From: 2-01-FULL-39-10-A sp964525395
GTDB lineage: Bacteria; Patescibacteriota; Microgenomatia; Levybacterales; UBA12049
Reading direction: 5' to 3'
Length of the DNA: 64,000 nt
NCBI GenBank assembly: GCA_964525395.1
Contig: CAZGGU010000003.1
Coordinates: forward strand, 5,296 to 69,295
The notes beneath the pieces were generated by a model. The model was not told where the DNA came from. It ran no database searches and saw nothing but the letters and a program-made list of their open reading frames with translations. Shown piece by piece: positions 31,856 to 40,483 of this stretch. A program made the position numbers and the translations under genes. Within the stretch, counting starts at the first letter, position 1, and every line of letters starts with the position of its first letter.

Positions 31856-32824
31856 ATGAAATATCTTGTCACGGGCGGAGCCGGATACATCGGAAGTTTT
31901 ATGGTTAAATCTCTTCTTGAGAGAGGAGAAGAGGTAGTTGTCCTAGATAATTTGGAGAGAGGCCATGACTGGGCTGTGTCTAAAGGGGCAATACTAGTCA
32001 CGGGTGACATTCGGGATAAAAGTATTCTTCATAAAATTTTTGAAGAAAATAAGATTGAGGCTATTTTTCATTTTGCTGGATTAATTTCTGTTGAAGAGTC
32101 GACTAAAAATCCTAATATGTACTTCGAAAATAATGTATTAGGTTCAAAAATTTTGTTTGAAACAGCTGTTGAAAAGGGAATTAAGAAATTCATTTTTTCA
32201 TCCACTGCGGCGGTTTATGGTAATCCAGAGATTATACCTATTCCCGAAGATCATCCAAAAGCTCCTACGAGTCCTTATGGTGAGTCTAAGCTTGAGACTG
32301 AGCAGAATCTATCTGGGTTAAGAGAGGACAATCCTGATGTTAGTTTTGTATGCCTTAGGTATTTTAATGCTTGTGGAGCAGCTTTGGACGGCTCTCTGGG
32401 GGAAGATCATAAGCCAGAAACACATATTATTCCTCTTGCCATTAAGGCTGCAAGGAGTGGTCAAGAATTTAAGATATTTGGCACAGACTATGACACGCCA
32501 GATGGTTCGTGCTTGAGAGATTACATCCATGTTCTTGATTTAATAGATGCTCATTTCTTAGCTCTTGGGCATATATCAACAAATCCAGGCGGATATTTTT
32601 TCAATGTGGGAACTGGAAAAGGAATATCTAACCGAGAAATCATTGAAGAAGTAAAAAGAATTAGTGGGAAAGACTTTCCGGTCGTTGAATTTGAGCGTAG
32701 AGCGGGAGATGCAGATCGATTAATTGCTGATCCAACGAAAATTAATTCATTAGGATTTTCTCCAAAATATTCAGACATAAAAACTATTATTGAATCTGCA
32801 TGGAATTGGCATAATTCTAGATGA
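31856..32824 (+). CDS. galE: UDP-glucose 4-epimerase
   Basis: Interconverts UDP-glucose and UDP-galactose (or the GlcNAc/GalNAc pair), supplying donors for the island. 322 aa, SDR fold: VTGGAGYIGS (NAD site), DNLERGH, FHFAGLISVEES, FSSTAAVYG with the catalytic Ser, and SPYGESKLETE with the catalytic Tyr and Lys. Then come LRYFNACGA and DGSCLRDYIHVLDL, which is diagnostic of GalE. The start is supported by the -10 box 6 nt before the ATG. It overlaps the next GT4 gene by four bases. Confidence 0.93.
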   Translation: MKYLVTGGAGYIGSFMVKSLLERGEEVVVLDNLERGHDWAVSKGAILVTGDIRDKSILHKIFEENKIEAIFHFAGLISVEESTKNPNMYFENNVLGSKILFETAVEKGIKKFIFSSTAAVYGNPEIIPIPEDHPKAPTSPYGESKLETEQNLSGLREDNPDVSFVCLRYFNACGAALDGSLGEDHKPETHIIPLAIKAARSGQEFKIFGTDYDTPDGSCLRDYIHVLDLIDAHFLALGHISTNPGGYFFNVGTGKGISNREIIEEVKRISGKDFPVVEFERRAGDADRLIADPTKINSLGFSPKYSDIKTIIESAWNWHNSR

Positions 32825-33873
32825 AAATAGCAATTGATATTTCACCTTTAACTTCAGGACACAGTGTTCGTGGAACAGGTTTCTATTTATTAAATCTCAA
32901 GTCAGCACTCGAAAAATACTTTCCTGAAAACGAATATGTTTTTTTTAAAACTGAAGATGAAATCCCACACGATGCACAGCTAGTTCATTTTCCTTATTTT
33001 GATCCCTTTTTCTTAAATTATCCTAAAACCAATTTACCTAGTGTAATTACAGTTCATGATTTAACGCCCATTGTTTTTAAAGATCAGTTTCCTGCTGGGA
33101 TAAAAGGGAATATTAAATGGCAGGTGCAAAAAAGAAAGCTTAAGTCTACGAAAAATATAATTACAGATTCTCATGCTTCTAAAAAAGATATAGTTAAGTT
33201 TGTTGGGCTACCTCAAAACAGTGTGGAGGTTGTCTATTTGGCTGCTGCAGAGCATTTTAAGCCAATTTCTAAATCGGAAAAAGAAAAAATAAATAAGAAG
33301 TTTAATCTTCCTAATAAATTTTTACTTTATGTGGGTGATGTTACCTGGAATAAAAACCTTCCAAACCTAATTAGAGCTGTTATTGAATCTGATGTTAATC
33401 TAGTTATTGCTGGTAAAGCTTTTATAAATGAAGAGTATGATAAGGCTAATCCATGGAATAAAAGTTTTCACGAAGCTAAAGTGCTCGCAAGTTCAAGTGA
33501 AAAAATTAAAGCATTGGGTTTTATTTCAGATGTTGATTTAGTAGGGTTATATAACTGTGCCCTAGCTACCATTATGCCTTCATTTTATGAAGGCTTTGGT
33601 TTACCTGTTCTTGAAGCAATGCAGTCAGGTTGCCCAGTTATCACATCAAAGCGAGGGTCACTTGAAGAAGTGGCTGGTAGCGCAGCTTATTTTATTGATC
33701 CCGACAGCACTCTTTCTATAAAAGAGGGGATACTGGAGGTTTTCTCTAATGATAATTTAAGAAAAGCAATGTCAAAAAAGGGCATTATTCAAGCTAAGAA
33801 ATTTAGCTGGAAGAAAACTGCAGAAGAGACACTAAAAGCTTATGAAAAAGTTATTCTTGAATCAGGAAGTTAA
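32821..33873 (+). CDS. GT4 glycosyltransferase
   Basis: 350 aa, GT-B fold. The N-domain has AIDISPLTSGHSVRGTGFY and ITVHDLTPIVF; the linker is VEVVYLAAAEHF; the C-domain has LLYVGDVTWNKN and PSFYEGFGLPVLEAMQSGCPVI with the two Glu of the EX7E motif, then GSLEEVAGSAAYFIDP. It is similar in layout to the GT4 at 56339. A retaining transferase in the cytosol, with mannose or related sugars the most common donors for this branch. It overlaps the next gene by 32 bases. Confidence 0.88.
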   Translation: MKIAIDISPLTSGHSVRGTGFYLLNLKSALEKYFPENEYVFFKTEDEIPHDAQLVHFPYFDPFFLNYPKTNLPSVITVHDLTPIVFKDQFPAGIKGNIKWQVQKRKLKSTKNIITDSHASKKDIVKFVGLPQNSVEVVYLAAAEHFKPISKSEKEKINKKFNLPNKFLLYVGDVTWNKNLPNLIRAVIESDVNLVIAGKAFINEEYDKANPWNKSFHEAKVLASSSEKIKALGFISDVDLVGLYNCALATIMPSFYEGFGLPVLEAMQSGCPVITSKRGSLEEVAGSAAYFIDPDSTLSIKEGILEVFSNDNLRKAMSKKGIIQAKKFSWKKTAEETLKAYEKVILESGS

Positions 33874-35008
33874 TGTTAGGATAATTGCAGTTTTGTTTAT
33901 TGCATGGAAAATTTTAGATTTGGTTTCAATCTATTTTTCTTCACAAATTTTAAAACCTAGTAATTTCCCGTACAAGGATATACTTGCGAAATTTTACTTA
34001 CCCCATACTATTACCTCTTTTGCTAATTTTGATGGAATTCAGTACATTACGATAGCAAAAGAGGGGTACTATAATTTCAGTCAAGCATTTTTCCCTTTCT
34101 ATCCTATCTTTATTAAATATGTAGCCTTGTTCTTGAACTACAATTACATACTTGCAGGCGTATTAATTTCAAATATATTTTTCTTCTTAGGACTTATTAT
34201 ATTTGCCAAATTATTAAGAGTGCTTAAATTTTCAGAAAATAACATATTATGGTCTATTTTATTTCTTTTATTTTTTCCTACTTCTTTTTACTTTGGCTCA
34301 GTATATGTGACTGGTTTTTTCTTCTTTCTATTAATAGTTTTCATATACTTAATGCATAAGAAGAGAATTATTGGGAATATTTTTATTGGGATAATAATGG
34401 GGCTCTCTACGATTAACGGTATTCTAGTTTCTATTTCTGTGATACCTCAGATAATACTGGAAAGAAAAATCGACAGAACACTAGTAGTCTATATTCTCAG
34501 TCCCATAGTCGGTCTTTTAATATATTCAGCATATTTATATCAATCTAAAGGAGATGCGATTTATTATTTGCATTCTCTCCCCGCATTTGGAGTGAATAGA
34601 AGTACTTCTATAGTATTTTTACCACAGGTTTTGTATAGATATATAAAAATATTCCTAACTTCCCAGATTAATTATCAATTATTTATTGCAGTATTAGAAT
34701 TTATTTTTTTTAGTTTAGGTTTTTTCTTGATTCTTTATTTCCTTTACCTTGTTTTTAAAAAAAGAGAAAGTAAAAATTATAATACCTTGTTGTTTATTGG
34801 AATTTTTTCTTTAGCTAATATATTAATCTCAACACTAACGGGTACGTTGACCTCTACTCCTAGATATATTTTATATTCTTTGTCAATATTTGTAGTTTTA
34901 CCTATCATTTTAAATAAAAGGTATGTTAAATTTATGGTTTTGCTGATATTCTTAGTATTGCATGTAATTCTTGTATCGTTTTTCTCTCAAGGGTATTTTG
35001 TTTCATGA
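33842..35008 (+). CDS. PIG-V-like GT-C mannosyltransferase
   Basis: 388 aa with about ten helices. FDGIQYITIAKEGYYN followed by FFPFYPIFIKY is the PIG-V (GT76-like) signature, and FFPTSFYFGSVYVTGFFF matches the second conserved block. The usual Arg before Gly in the next block is not evident (STINGIL). Such enzymes use polyprenyl-phosphate mannose. The start at 33842 gives a 32-base overlap with the GT4 gene; an internal TTG at 33857 is an alternative. Confidence 0.75.
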   Translation: MKKLFLNQEVNVRIIAVLFIAWKILDLVSIYFSSQILKPSNFPYKDILAKFYLPHTITSFANFDGIQYITIAKEGYYNFSQAFFPFYPIFIKYVALFLNYNYILAGVLISNIFFFLGLIIFAKLLRVLKFSENNILWSILFLLFFPTSFYFGSVYVTGFFFFLLIVFIYLMHKKRIIGNIFIGIIMGLSTINGILVSISVIPQIILERKIDRTLVVYILSPIVGLLIYSAYLYQSKGDAIYYLHSLPAFGVNRSTSIVFLPQVLYRYIKIFLTSQINYQLFIAVLEFIFFSLGFFLILYFLYLVFKKRESKNYNTLLFIGIFSLANILISTLTGTLTSTPRYILYSLSIFVVLPIILNKRYVKFMVLLIFLVLHVILVSFFSQGYFVS

Positions 35009-36288
35009 ATAAATATTTAAATTTAATAAAGGGATTCGGAAAGCACGAGCTGGTCAGTGGAAGTTTTTATGTATTTATTGGAACTACGGTTTCAAGTTTC
35101 TTAGCCTTTGTTTTAAATATATTTTTTGCAAGAGAATTAACTTATGTTGAGTATGGTGTTTTGGCATCTTTATTGTCCCTCGTTACACTTTTTACAATTC
35201 CAGCATCCTCACTTTCAGCAGTAATAGTACGATATGCCACAAATTTCTTTGCAGAAAAGAAAACAAAGCAGGCAGGAGCTCTTTATAAAAAATCATTTTT
35301 GTGGTTAATCGTCATCGGAATTGGTATAAATGTTTTATTTTTTCTTCTGTTTCCCATATTTTCTAATTTTCTAAAAATTGATAATTTGCCACTCGTAATG
35401 ATTACAGCTATTTCTGTTTCCATGTTCTATTTCGCCACTCTTAATATGTCATTCATTCAAAGTATGCTTAAGTTTAGGTTGCTTGGTGTTTTGTATTCTA
35501 TTGCCGGAGTCGGCAAATTAGTGGGTGGTGTGGTTCTTATCTTAATGGGATTTAATATTTATGGTGCGATTCTTGCAACATTTATTTTTTCATTTATTGA
35601 TTTTGTTTTTGGATTATTTCCACTTAGGGAAACTATTAAAAATGCAGGAAAAGATGTGAAAATCGGAACTAGAGACTTTACATCCTATGCAATTCCTACT
35701 TCTATAGCTGTGATTGCGCTTTCCTCGTTTATTGCGTCCGATGTGCTTTTAGTTAAGCATTTCTTTAGTCCATATCAAGCTGGCCTTTATGGAGGGTTAA
35801 ATTTGGTGGGAAAAGTAATTTTTTACTTCACAGGTCCGATTGCTTTGGCAATGTTTCCTTTAATAGTTAAGAGGCATTCAAATAATGGAAATTTTAATAA
35901 TCTTTTTTATCTTTCAATTGGGCTTGTTTTATTTTGCTCACTATTGATTACTGCATTTTATTTAATATTTCCAGAGTTTGTTCTTCAAATATTCTTGGGA
36001 GGGAAGCAGTATCTAACAATGGCGCCATATCTAGGAATTTTCGCTATCTTTCTAACAATCTTTAGTTTAAATAATGTTTTCGTTAGCTTTTTCTTATCAA
36101 TTAAAAAAACGAATGTGTTTCCGATTGTAGTAATTTTTGCAGTTATGCAGATAGTTTTAATTTGTTTATATCATTCAAATTTTTATCAAATAATTTATAT
36201 TTCTATTATCGTTTCGGCCTTGCTTCTGGCCTCACTTGTGATATATTATCTTAAGCTTTATGGTGGGATTTATCTTAAGAAAAAATAG
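35005..36288 (+). CDS. Wzx-type polysaccharide flippase (second)
   Basis: 427 aa, 12 or more hydrophobic segments. FYVFIGTTVSSFLAFVLNIFFARELTYVEYGVLASL, given as FYVFIGTTVSSFLAFVLN and FARELTYVEYGVLASL, has the A-R-x-L-x-x-x-x-[FY]-G pattern of MOP flippases. It moves lipid-linked oligosaccharides across the membrane. A second flippase in the same gene run suggests two different repeat units or a duplicated export route. It overlaps the PIG-V-like gene by four bases. The next gene starts 20 bases later. Confidence 0.88.
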   Translation: MNKYLNLIKGFGKHELVSGSFYVFIGTTVSSFLAFVLNIFFARELTYVEYGVLASLLSLVTLFTIPASSLSAVIVRYATNFFAEKKTKQAGALYKKSFLWLIVIGIGINVLFFLLFPIFSNFLKIDNLPLVMITAISVSMFYFATLNMSFIQSMLKFRLLGVLYSIAGVGKLVGGVVLILMGFNIYGAILATFIFSFIDFVFGLFPLRETIKNAGKDVKIGTRDFTSYAIPTSIAVIALSSFIASDVLLVKHFFSPYQAGLYGGLNLVGKVIFYFTGPIALAMFPLIVKRHSNNGNFNNLFYLSIGLVLFCSLLITAFYLIFPEFVLQIFLGGKQYLTMAPYLGIFAIFLTIFSLNNVFVSFFLSIKKTNVFPIVVIFAVMQIVLICLYHSNFYQIIYISIIVSALLLASLVIYYLKLYGGIYLKKK

Positions 36289-36308
36289 TATTTATTCGCT
36301 TCTTTATT

Positions 36309-37046
36309 ATGGCAGTTGATTTGAGTCTAATCATGCCTGCCTACAAACAAGAAAAAACAATCGTTAAGGATATCAAAGAGATTGATAAAGTTCTCTCCAC
36401 GCTTAAATTGAAATACGAAATAATCGTTGTTGTTGATGGGTTTGTCGATAAAACATTCCAAAAAGCCAAAAGAATTAAAAAAAGAAAAGTAAAAGTTATA
36501 GGTTACGAAAAAAATCTAGGCAAAGGATTTGCGATTAAGACTGGTGTTGAAAAAGCAAATGGAGATATTATTGGCTTCATCGATGCAGGAATGGATTTAG
36601 ATCCCAGAGAGATAAAATATATGTTAGATATTATGTCCTGGAAAAATGCTGATATAGTTGTTGGAAGTAAACTTCATCCGGATTCAGTTGTAAATTACCC
36701 AATTAGCCGTAAAGTTATTTCATGGTGTTATAGATTGGTAACGCGTTCTTTATTTAATTTAAATATTAAGGATACACAGGTGGGTCTGAAAATTTTTAAG
36801 TATAAAGTTGCTAAGAAAGTTTTTCCCAAAATAGTAGTTAAAGCATTTGCATTTGATATAGAAGTTTTAGCAGTAGCTCACAGTTTTGGTTATAAGAAAA
36901 TATATGAAGCACCTATTAGATTAAGATTTCGTCAAGGCAGTATTACGAATACCAATTTTTGGAAAGTGGGCTTTTGGACATTAGTTGATACGATGGCCAT
37001 ATTTTACAGAATGCACATCATCAATTACTATAAAAAGAATGGGTAA
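36309..37046 (+). CDS. GT2 polyprenyl-phosphate sugar synthase-like, altered motifs
   Basis: 245 aa. LIMPAYKQEKTIVKDI, IIVVVDGFVDKT and LGKGFAIKTGVEKA, then DTQVGLKIFKYKVAKK and FAFDIEVLAVAHSFG, match the Alg5/DPM1 branch. Two usual motifs differ: DDGS is VDGF (42-45) and DAD is DAGMD (92-96). The enzyme may still work, since the first Asp and a later Asp remain, but donor binding may differ. It is followed immediately by a GT-C gene (8-base overlap), the fourth such pair in the window. Confidence 0.8.
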   Translation: MAVDLSLIMPAYKQEKTIVKDIKEIDKVLSTLKLKYEIIVVVDGFVDKTFQKAKRIKKRKVKVIGYEKNLGKGFAIKTGVEKANGDIIGFIDAGMDLDPREIKYMLDIMSWKNADIVVGSKLHPDSVVNYPISRKVISWCYRLVTRSLFNLNIKDTQVGLKIFKYKVAKKVFPKIVVKAFAFDIEVLAVAHSFGYKKIYEAPIRLRFRQGSITNTNFWKVGFWTLVDTMAIFYRMHIINYYKKNG

Positions 37047-38367
37047 GCTTCTTAAAAATAAATTTTTAGTTATTTTAGTGTCAATTTTACTTTTGGCATT
37101 TTTTCTAAGAGCTTATAACCTGACCAATTCTCCTCGACTTGGTGCAACTTTTGACGAATTCGCTTGGACATGGATAGGAATTAGTTTAATACAAGAGCAT
37201 GTTCCTAGCTCTTGGTCTCCGCACCCTCAATACGAAGGACACAGGGAGTATAAGAAATACCTAAATGCAGATTTTTGGATAGTTAAGCCTTATCTTGAGC
37301 ATCCACCCTTCTTTGGGCTTGTAGCAGGTTCTTTTGCGATCTTAAACGGGGCAGACGGGATGTTTGATGTGACTCTTGATAAAATTCGCCCACTGGCTCT
37401 TATTTTGGGTTTAGTATCAATTGGCACGTTATTTTTGCTAGTCAGAGAAATATATGATGAAAAAATTGCATTGCTCTCAACGCTTATATATGCCACTATT
37501 CCGACTGTGGTTATAGGATCACGCTTAGTCCAGAATGAGAATTTTTTTATCCCGATATATTTATCTGCTTTATTTTTAATTGCGAAATATTTTAGAACAA
37601 AGAATAAGAAATTAATCTACATGTCAGCGGTATTGTGCGGATTGTTGGTTATTTCAAAAGTTCCTTGGATTGCAGCTTCAGTGGGAATTATTTCCATATT
37701 GTTTTATAAGCAGAAATATAATTTGGGATTAAGAGTTGGATTGATTGTAGCTCTATTTTTCATTGGATATTTAATTTATGGATTATTTTTTAATTCTGAT
37801 TTATTTTTGGGTCTTTGGGGTCTCCAGTTGCAAAGATATGACATTTCATTTAACAGCGTTTACGCTCTGTTTACAGAGCCGTATTTAACTGATAGGTACT
37901 TCATTGATGGGTGGATATTTTTTGGGTGGTTTGCTTTTATTCTCTTATTGATTAAAGATTATAAAAAGAACATTGTAGTTATCCTTGGGCTGCTTGCATA
38001 TTTAGGAATTTTTATTTTTGCAATTCCAAATGAAGCAGGTCATGGTTGGTATAGATATCCGTTTTATCCATTTCTTGCGATTTCTGTCGCATTATTTATA
38101 AAAGAATATTTTAATAAAAACATTCTTTTAACCTTTCTATTTATTTTACTTGTTGGATTGTCGATGCTTGAAGTTTCTTACGGAACAAAGTTTGGGTTTT
38201 CATTTTTAGTTTTTAGAGGATTTTTGTTTGTATGCGCTTTATCACTCTTGCCACTATTTTTTAGAAGTAATAATTTGTTAAAATTCTCGCACGGACTTAA
38301 CTTTATATTGCTGATTGGAGTATTTGGTTTAAATGTCCTCGCTGTCCTCACATATCTAGAAATTTAA
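37039..38367 (+). CDS. GT-C glycosyltransferase (PMT/ArnT-like)
   Basis: 442 aa. After helix 1 comes FDEFAWTWIGISLIQEHVPSSW, given as FDEFAWTWIGISL and QEHVPSSW, then YLEHPPFFGLVAGSF, the Asp-Glu and H-P-P motifs typical of GT39/GT83 enzymes. About ten helices follow. ATG 37039 is preferred over 36985 because the 18 extra residues (TECTSSITIKR) would be encoded wholly within the upstream gene in another frame and do not look like protein. It uses polyprenyl-phosphate sugar, possibly the product of the adjacent GT2. Confidence 0.8.
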   Translation: MGKLLKNKFLVILVSILLLAFFLRAYNLTNSPRLGATFDEFAWTWIGISLIQEHVPSSWSPHPQYEGHREYKKYLNADFWIVKPYLEHPPFFGLVAGSFAILNGADGMFDVTLDKIRPLALILGLVSIGTLFLLVREIYDEKIALLSTLIYATIPTVVIGSRLVQNENFFIPIYLSALFLIAKYFRTKNKKLIYMSAVLCGLLVISKVPWIAASVGIISILFYKQKYNLGLRVGLIVALFFIGYLIYGLFFNSDLFLGLWGLQLQRYDISFNSVYALFTEPYLTDRYFIDGWIFFGWFAFILLLIKDYKKNIVVILGLLAYLGIFIFAIPNEAGHGWYRYPFYPFLAISVALFIKEYFNKNILLTFLFILLVGLSMLEVSYGTKFGFSFLVFRGFLFVCALSLLPLFFRSNNLLKFSHGLNFILLIGVFGLNVLAVLTYLEI

Positions 38368-39467
38368 TGAATATTTTAATTCTCAATTGGAAGGATATTA
38401 AGAATCCTACTGCAGGTGGGGCTGAAATTGTCACATACGAGCATGCAAGAAGATGGATAAAGGCAGGGCACACTGTTACCTGGCTTTCTTCAGCATTTAG
38501 AAAGAGTCTAAAGGAAGAGACTATAGAGGGTATTAAGATTAGAAGGTTCGGAAATATATATCAAGTATATTTATTTGCCCCCTACTTTTATTTGTTCGGC
38601 GGCCAGAAGTTTGATTTAGTGATTGATGAGGTCCATGGTATTCCTTTTTTTACCCCTTTTTATGTGAGAAAGCCTAAGTTAATTCTTATCCACGAAATAG
38701 CAGGAGAGATTTGGGATTACATGTATAGTTTTCCCTTTAATTATTTAGGAAAAGTTCTGGAGCGATTTTATCTAACAATTTATAGAAATCAATATTTTTG
38801 GACCGATTGTAAATCAACGATCGATGAGTTAGTCAAGAACGGAATTAAAAGAAAAAGATGTATTGCAATTCCTTGTCCTTCAAACGCCAAGCCTATTAGT
38901 AAGCCAATTATAAATAAGCAATTAATTTTCGTTTCGGTTTCCAGAATTGTAAAGATGAAAGGAATAGAAGATGTAATAAAAGCCTTTTCAATAGTGAATA
39001 AAAAATTTTTAAACTCAAAACTACTTATTATTGGAGACGGCGACAAGAGATATATTAATTACCTAAAAAAGGAATTAGTCAGAGCAAATGGAATTGAGAA
39101 AAATGTACAATTTTTAGGTTATGTAGAAGAAAAGAAAAAACTTAATATTTTAAAAAAATCTTACCTACTTCTCCATGCTTCTGTGAAAGAAGGTTGGGGA
39201 ATAGTTGTGATTGAGGCAGCCAGTCAGTCTACGCCTGCAGTTGTATATAACGTTCCAGGTTTAAGTGAGTCGGTTAAAAATAAATTGACTGGAGTAGTTC
39301 TCTCGAAAAATTCATTCGAGGAGATGGCTAATAGTGTGATTAGATTGACTCAGCAGAAAAATACATATCGCAAATATCAAAAAAATTGTTTAGAATGGGC
39401 TAATGATTTAAATTGGGATGACCAAGTTAAAAAGAGTTTATCAATGTTAAATAAATTAAAGTCATGA
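38367..39467 (+). CDS. GT4 glycosyltransferase
   Basis: 366 aa, GT-B fold. ILNWKDIKNPTAGGAEIVTYEHARRW (given as ILNWKDIKNPTAGGAE and VTYEHARRW) has the Gly-Gly-Ala-Glu loop. IHEIAGEIWDY is next, and the C-domain has FVSVSRIVKMKGIED, IIGDGDKRY and HASVKEGWGIVVIEAASQSTPAVVY with the EX7E Glu residues. It resembles mannosyl/glucosyl transferases of lipid-linked glycans. It starts at the last base of the preceding stop and overlaps the next GT2 by four bases. Confidence 0.88.
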   Translation: MNILILNWKDIKNPTAGGAEIVTYEHARRWIKAGHTVTWLSSAFRKSLKEETIEGIKIRRFGNIYQVYLFAPYFYLFGGQKFDLVIDEVHGIPFFTPFYVRKPKLILIHEIAGEIWDYMYSFPFNYLGKVLERFYLTIYRNQYFWTDCKSTIDELVKNGIKRKRCIAIPCPSNAKPISKPIINKQLIFVSVSRIVKMKGIEDVIKAFSIVNKKFLNSKLLIIGDGDKRYINYLKKELVRANGIEKNVQFLGYVEEKKKLNILKKSYLLLHASVKEGWGIVVIEAASQSTPAVVYNVPGLSESVKNKLTGVVLSKNSFEEMANSVIRLTQQKNTYRKYQKNCLEWANDLNWDDQVKKSLSMLNKLKS

Positions 39468-40483
39468 AATTATCTAAGCCATCTGTAACAATTATTTTAA
39501 TCACATGGAATGTAGAGAGAACAATAAGTAAAGTTCTTAAAACAATCGAGGAGCAGGAATATCCAAAAAAATTAATTGAGGTTATTGCAGTTGATGGTGA
39601 TTCAGATGATTCAACAGTTAAAATATTAAAGAAATCTCCTCTAAAAATAAAAGTTCTGAATAGTCCTTATCCTAAAGATCCTGAGGCTTGTAGGGGCGTA
39701 GGGCTTAAAGCTGCAAAAAACGATATTATCTGTTTTATAGATTCTGACAATTATCTACCTCATAGGAAATGGCTCAGTAAGATGATTGAGCCTTTTAATA
39801 AAGAGCCAAACATAGTTGGAACAGAGACTTTAAGGTTTGCATATAGAAAGTCAGATAATTACTTAAATAGGTATTTTGCTCTTATTGGTTCGGCAGATCC
39901 TGTGGGCCTATATCTTGGGAAAGCAGATAAGCTCTCTTATTTGACTGATAATTGGAAGTTGTATGGAAATGTGATTGGTGATGAAAAAGATTACTTCGTA
40001 GTTAATTTTAGTCCTAATGAATTTCCAACTCTAGGTTCAAACGGATTCTGCGCGCGAAGAAAACTTCTTTTAAAAGGAAAATCAGATCCTAAGCACTATT
40101 TTCATATTGATGTGCCTTTAGATTTAGCTAGGATGGGTTTTACAAAATACGGTGTAGTAAGAGACGTAATTATTCATGACACAGCTACTACTCTGTCAAA
40201 CTTTTTAAGTAAGAGAGCAAAATACATGAGACTTCATTATCAAAAGAGATCTCGAGATAGAAGATATAAGGTATTTGATCCAAATAGTCATGATGATTTG
40301 CTTAGAATATTCCTATTCATTTTCTTTTCATTAACTTTTGTTCAACCTACTTATGTGGCGCTTAAGGGATTTTTAAAAATTAGAGATTTGGCTTGGTTTA
40401 CTCATCCAATATTTTGTTTTTCCATTATGACAATTTATACATATGCTGTACTAGAGAAATTTATAAAAACAAAATTAAAATGA
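39464..40483 (+). CDS. GT2 glycosyltransferase with C-terminal membrane segments
   Basis: 339 aa. VTIILITWNVERTISKVL, IAVDGDSDDST and FIDSDNYLPH (metal motif DSD) mark the GT-A domain. The C-terminal part has two hydrophobic segments (about 275-335), so the enzyme is membrane-anchored. It overlaps the DegT-like gene by four bases (ATGA at 40480). The acceptor is unknown. Confidence 0.82.
   Translation: MKLSKPSVTIILITWNVERTISKVLKTIEEQEYPKKLIEVIAVDGDSDDSTVKILKKSPLKIKVLNSPYPKDPEACRGVGLKAAKNDIICFIDSDNYLPHRKWLSKMIEPFNKEPNIVGTETLRFAYRKSDNYLNRYFALIGSADPVGLYLGKADKLSYLTDNWKLYGNVIGDEKDYFVVNFSPNEFPTLGSNGFCARRKLLLKGKSDPKHYFHIDVPLDLARMGFTKYGVVRDVIIHDTATTLSNFLSKRAKYMRLHYQKRSRDRRYKVFDPNSHDDLLRIFLFIFFSLTFVQPTYVALKGFLKIRDLAWFTHPIFCFSIMTIYTYAVLEKFIKTKLK

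Noticed and set aside
36985..37038. Upstream start of the GT-C gene at 37039
   Set aside because: The extra residues are an out-of-frame copy of the preceding GT2 gene end and would put a Cys/Thr-rich stretch ahead of the signal-like first helix.
40393..40479. Upstream extension of the DegT-like 3-dehydratase
   Set aside because: It lies wholly within the preceding GT2 gene; ATG 40480 with an ATGA overlap gives the normal family N-terminus.
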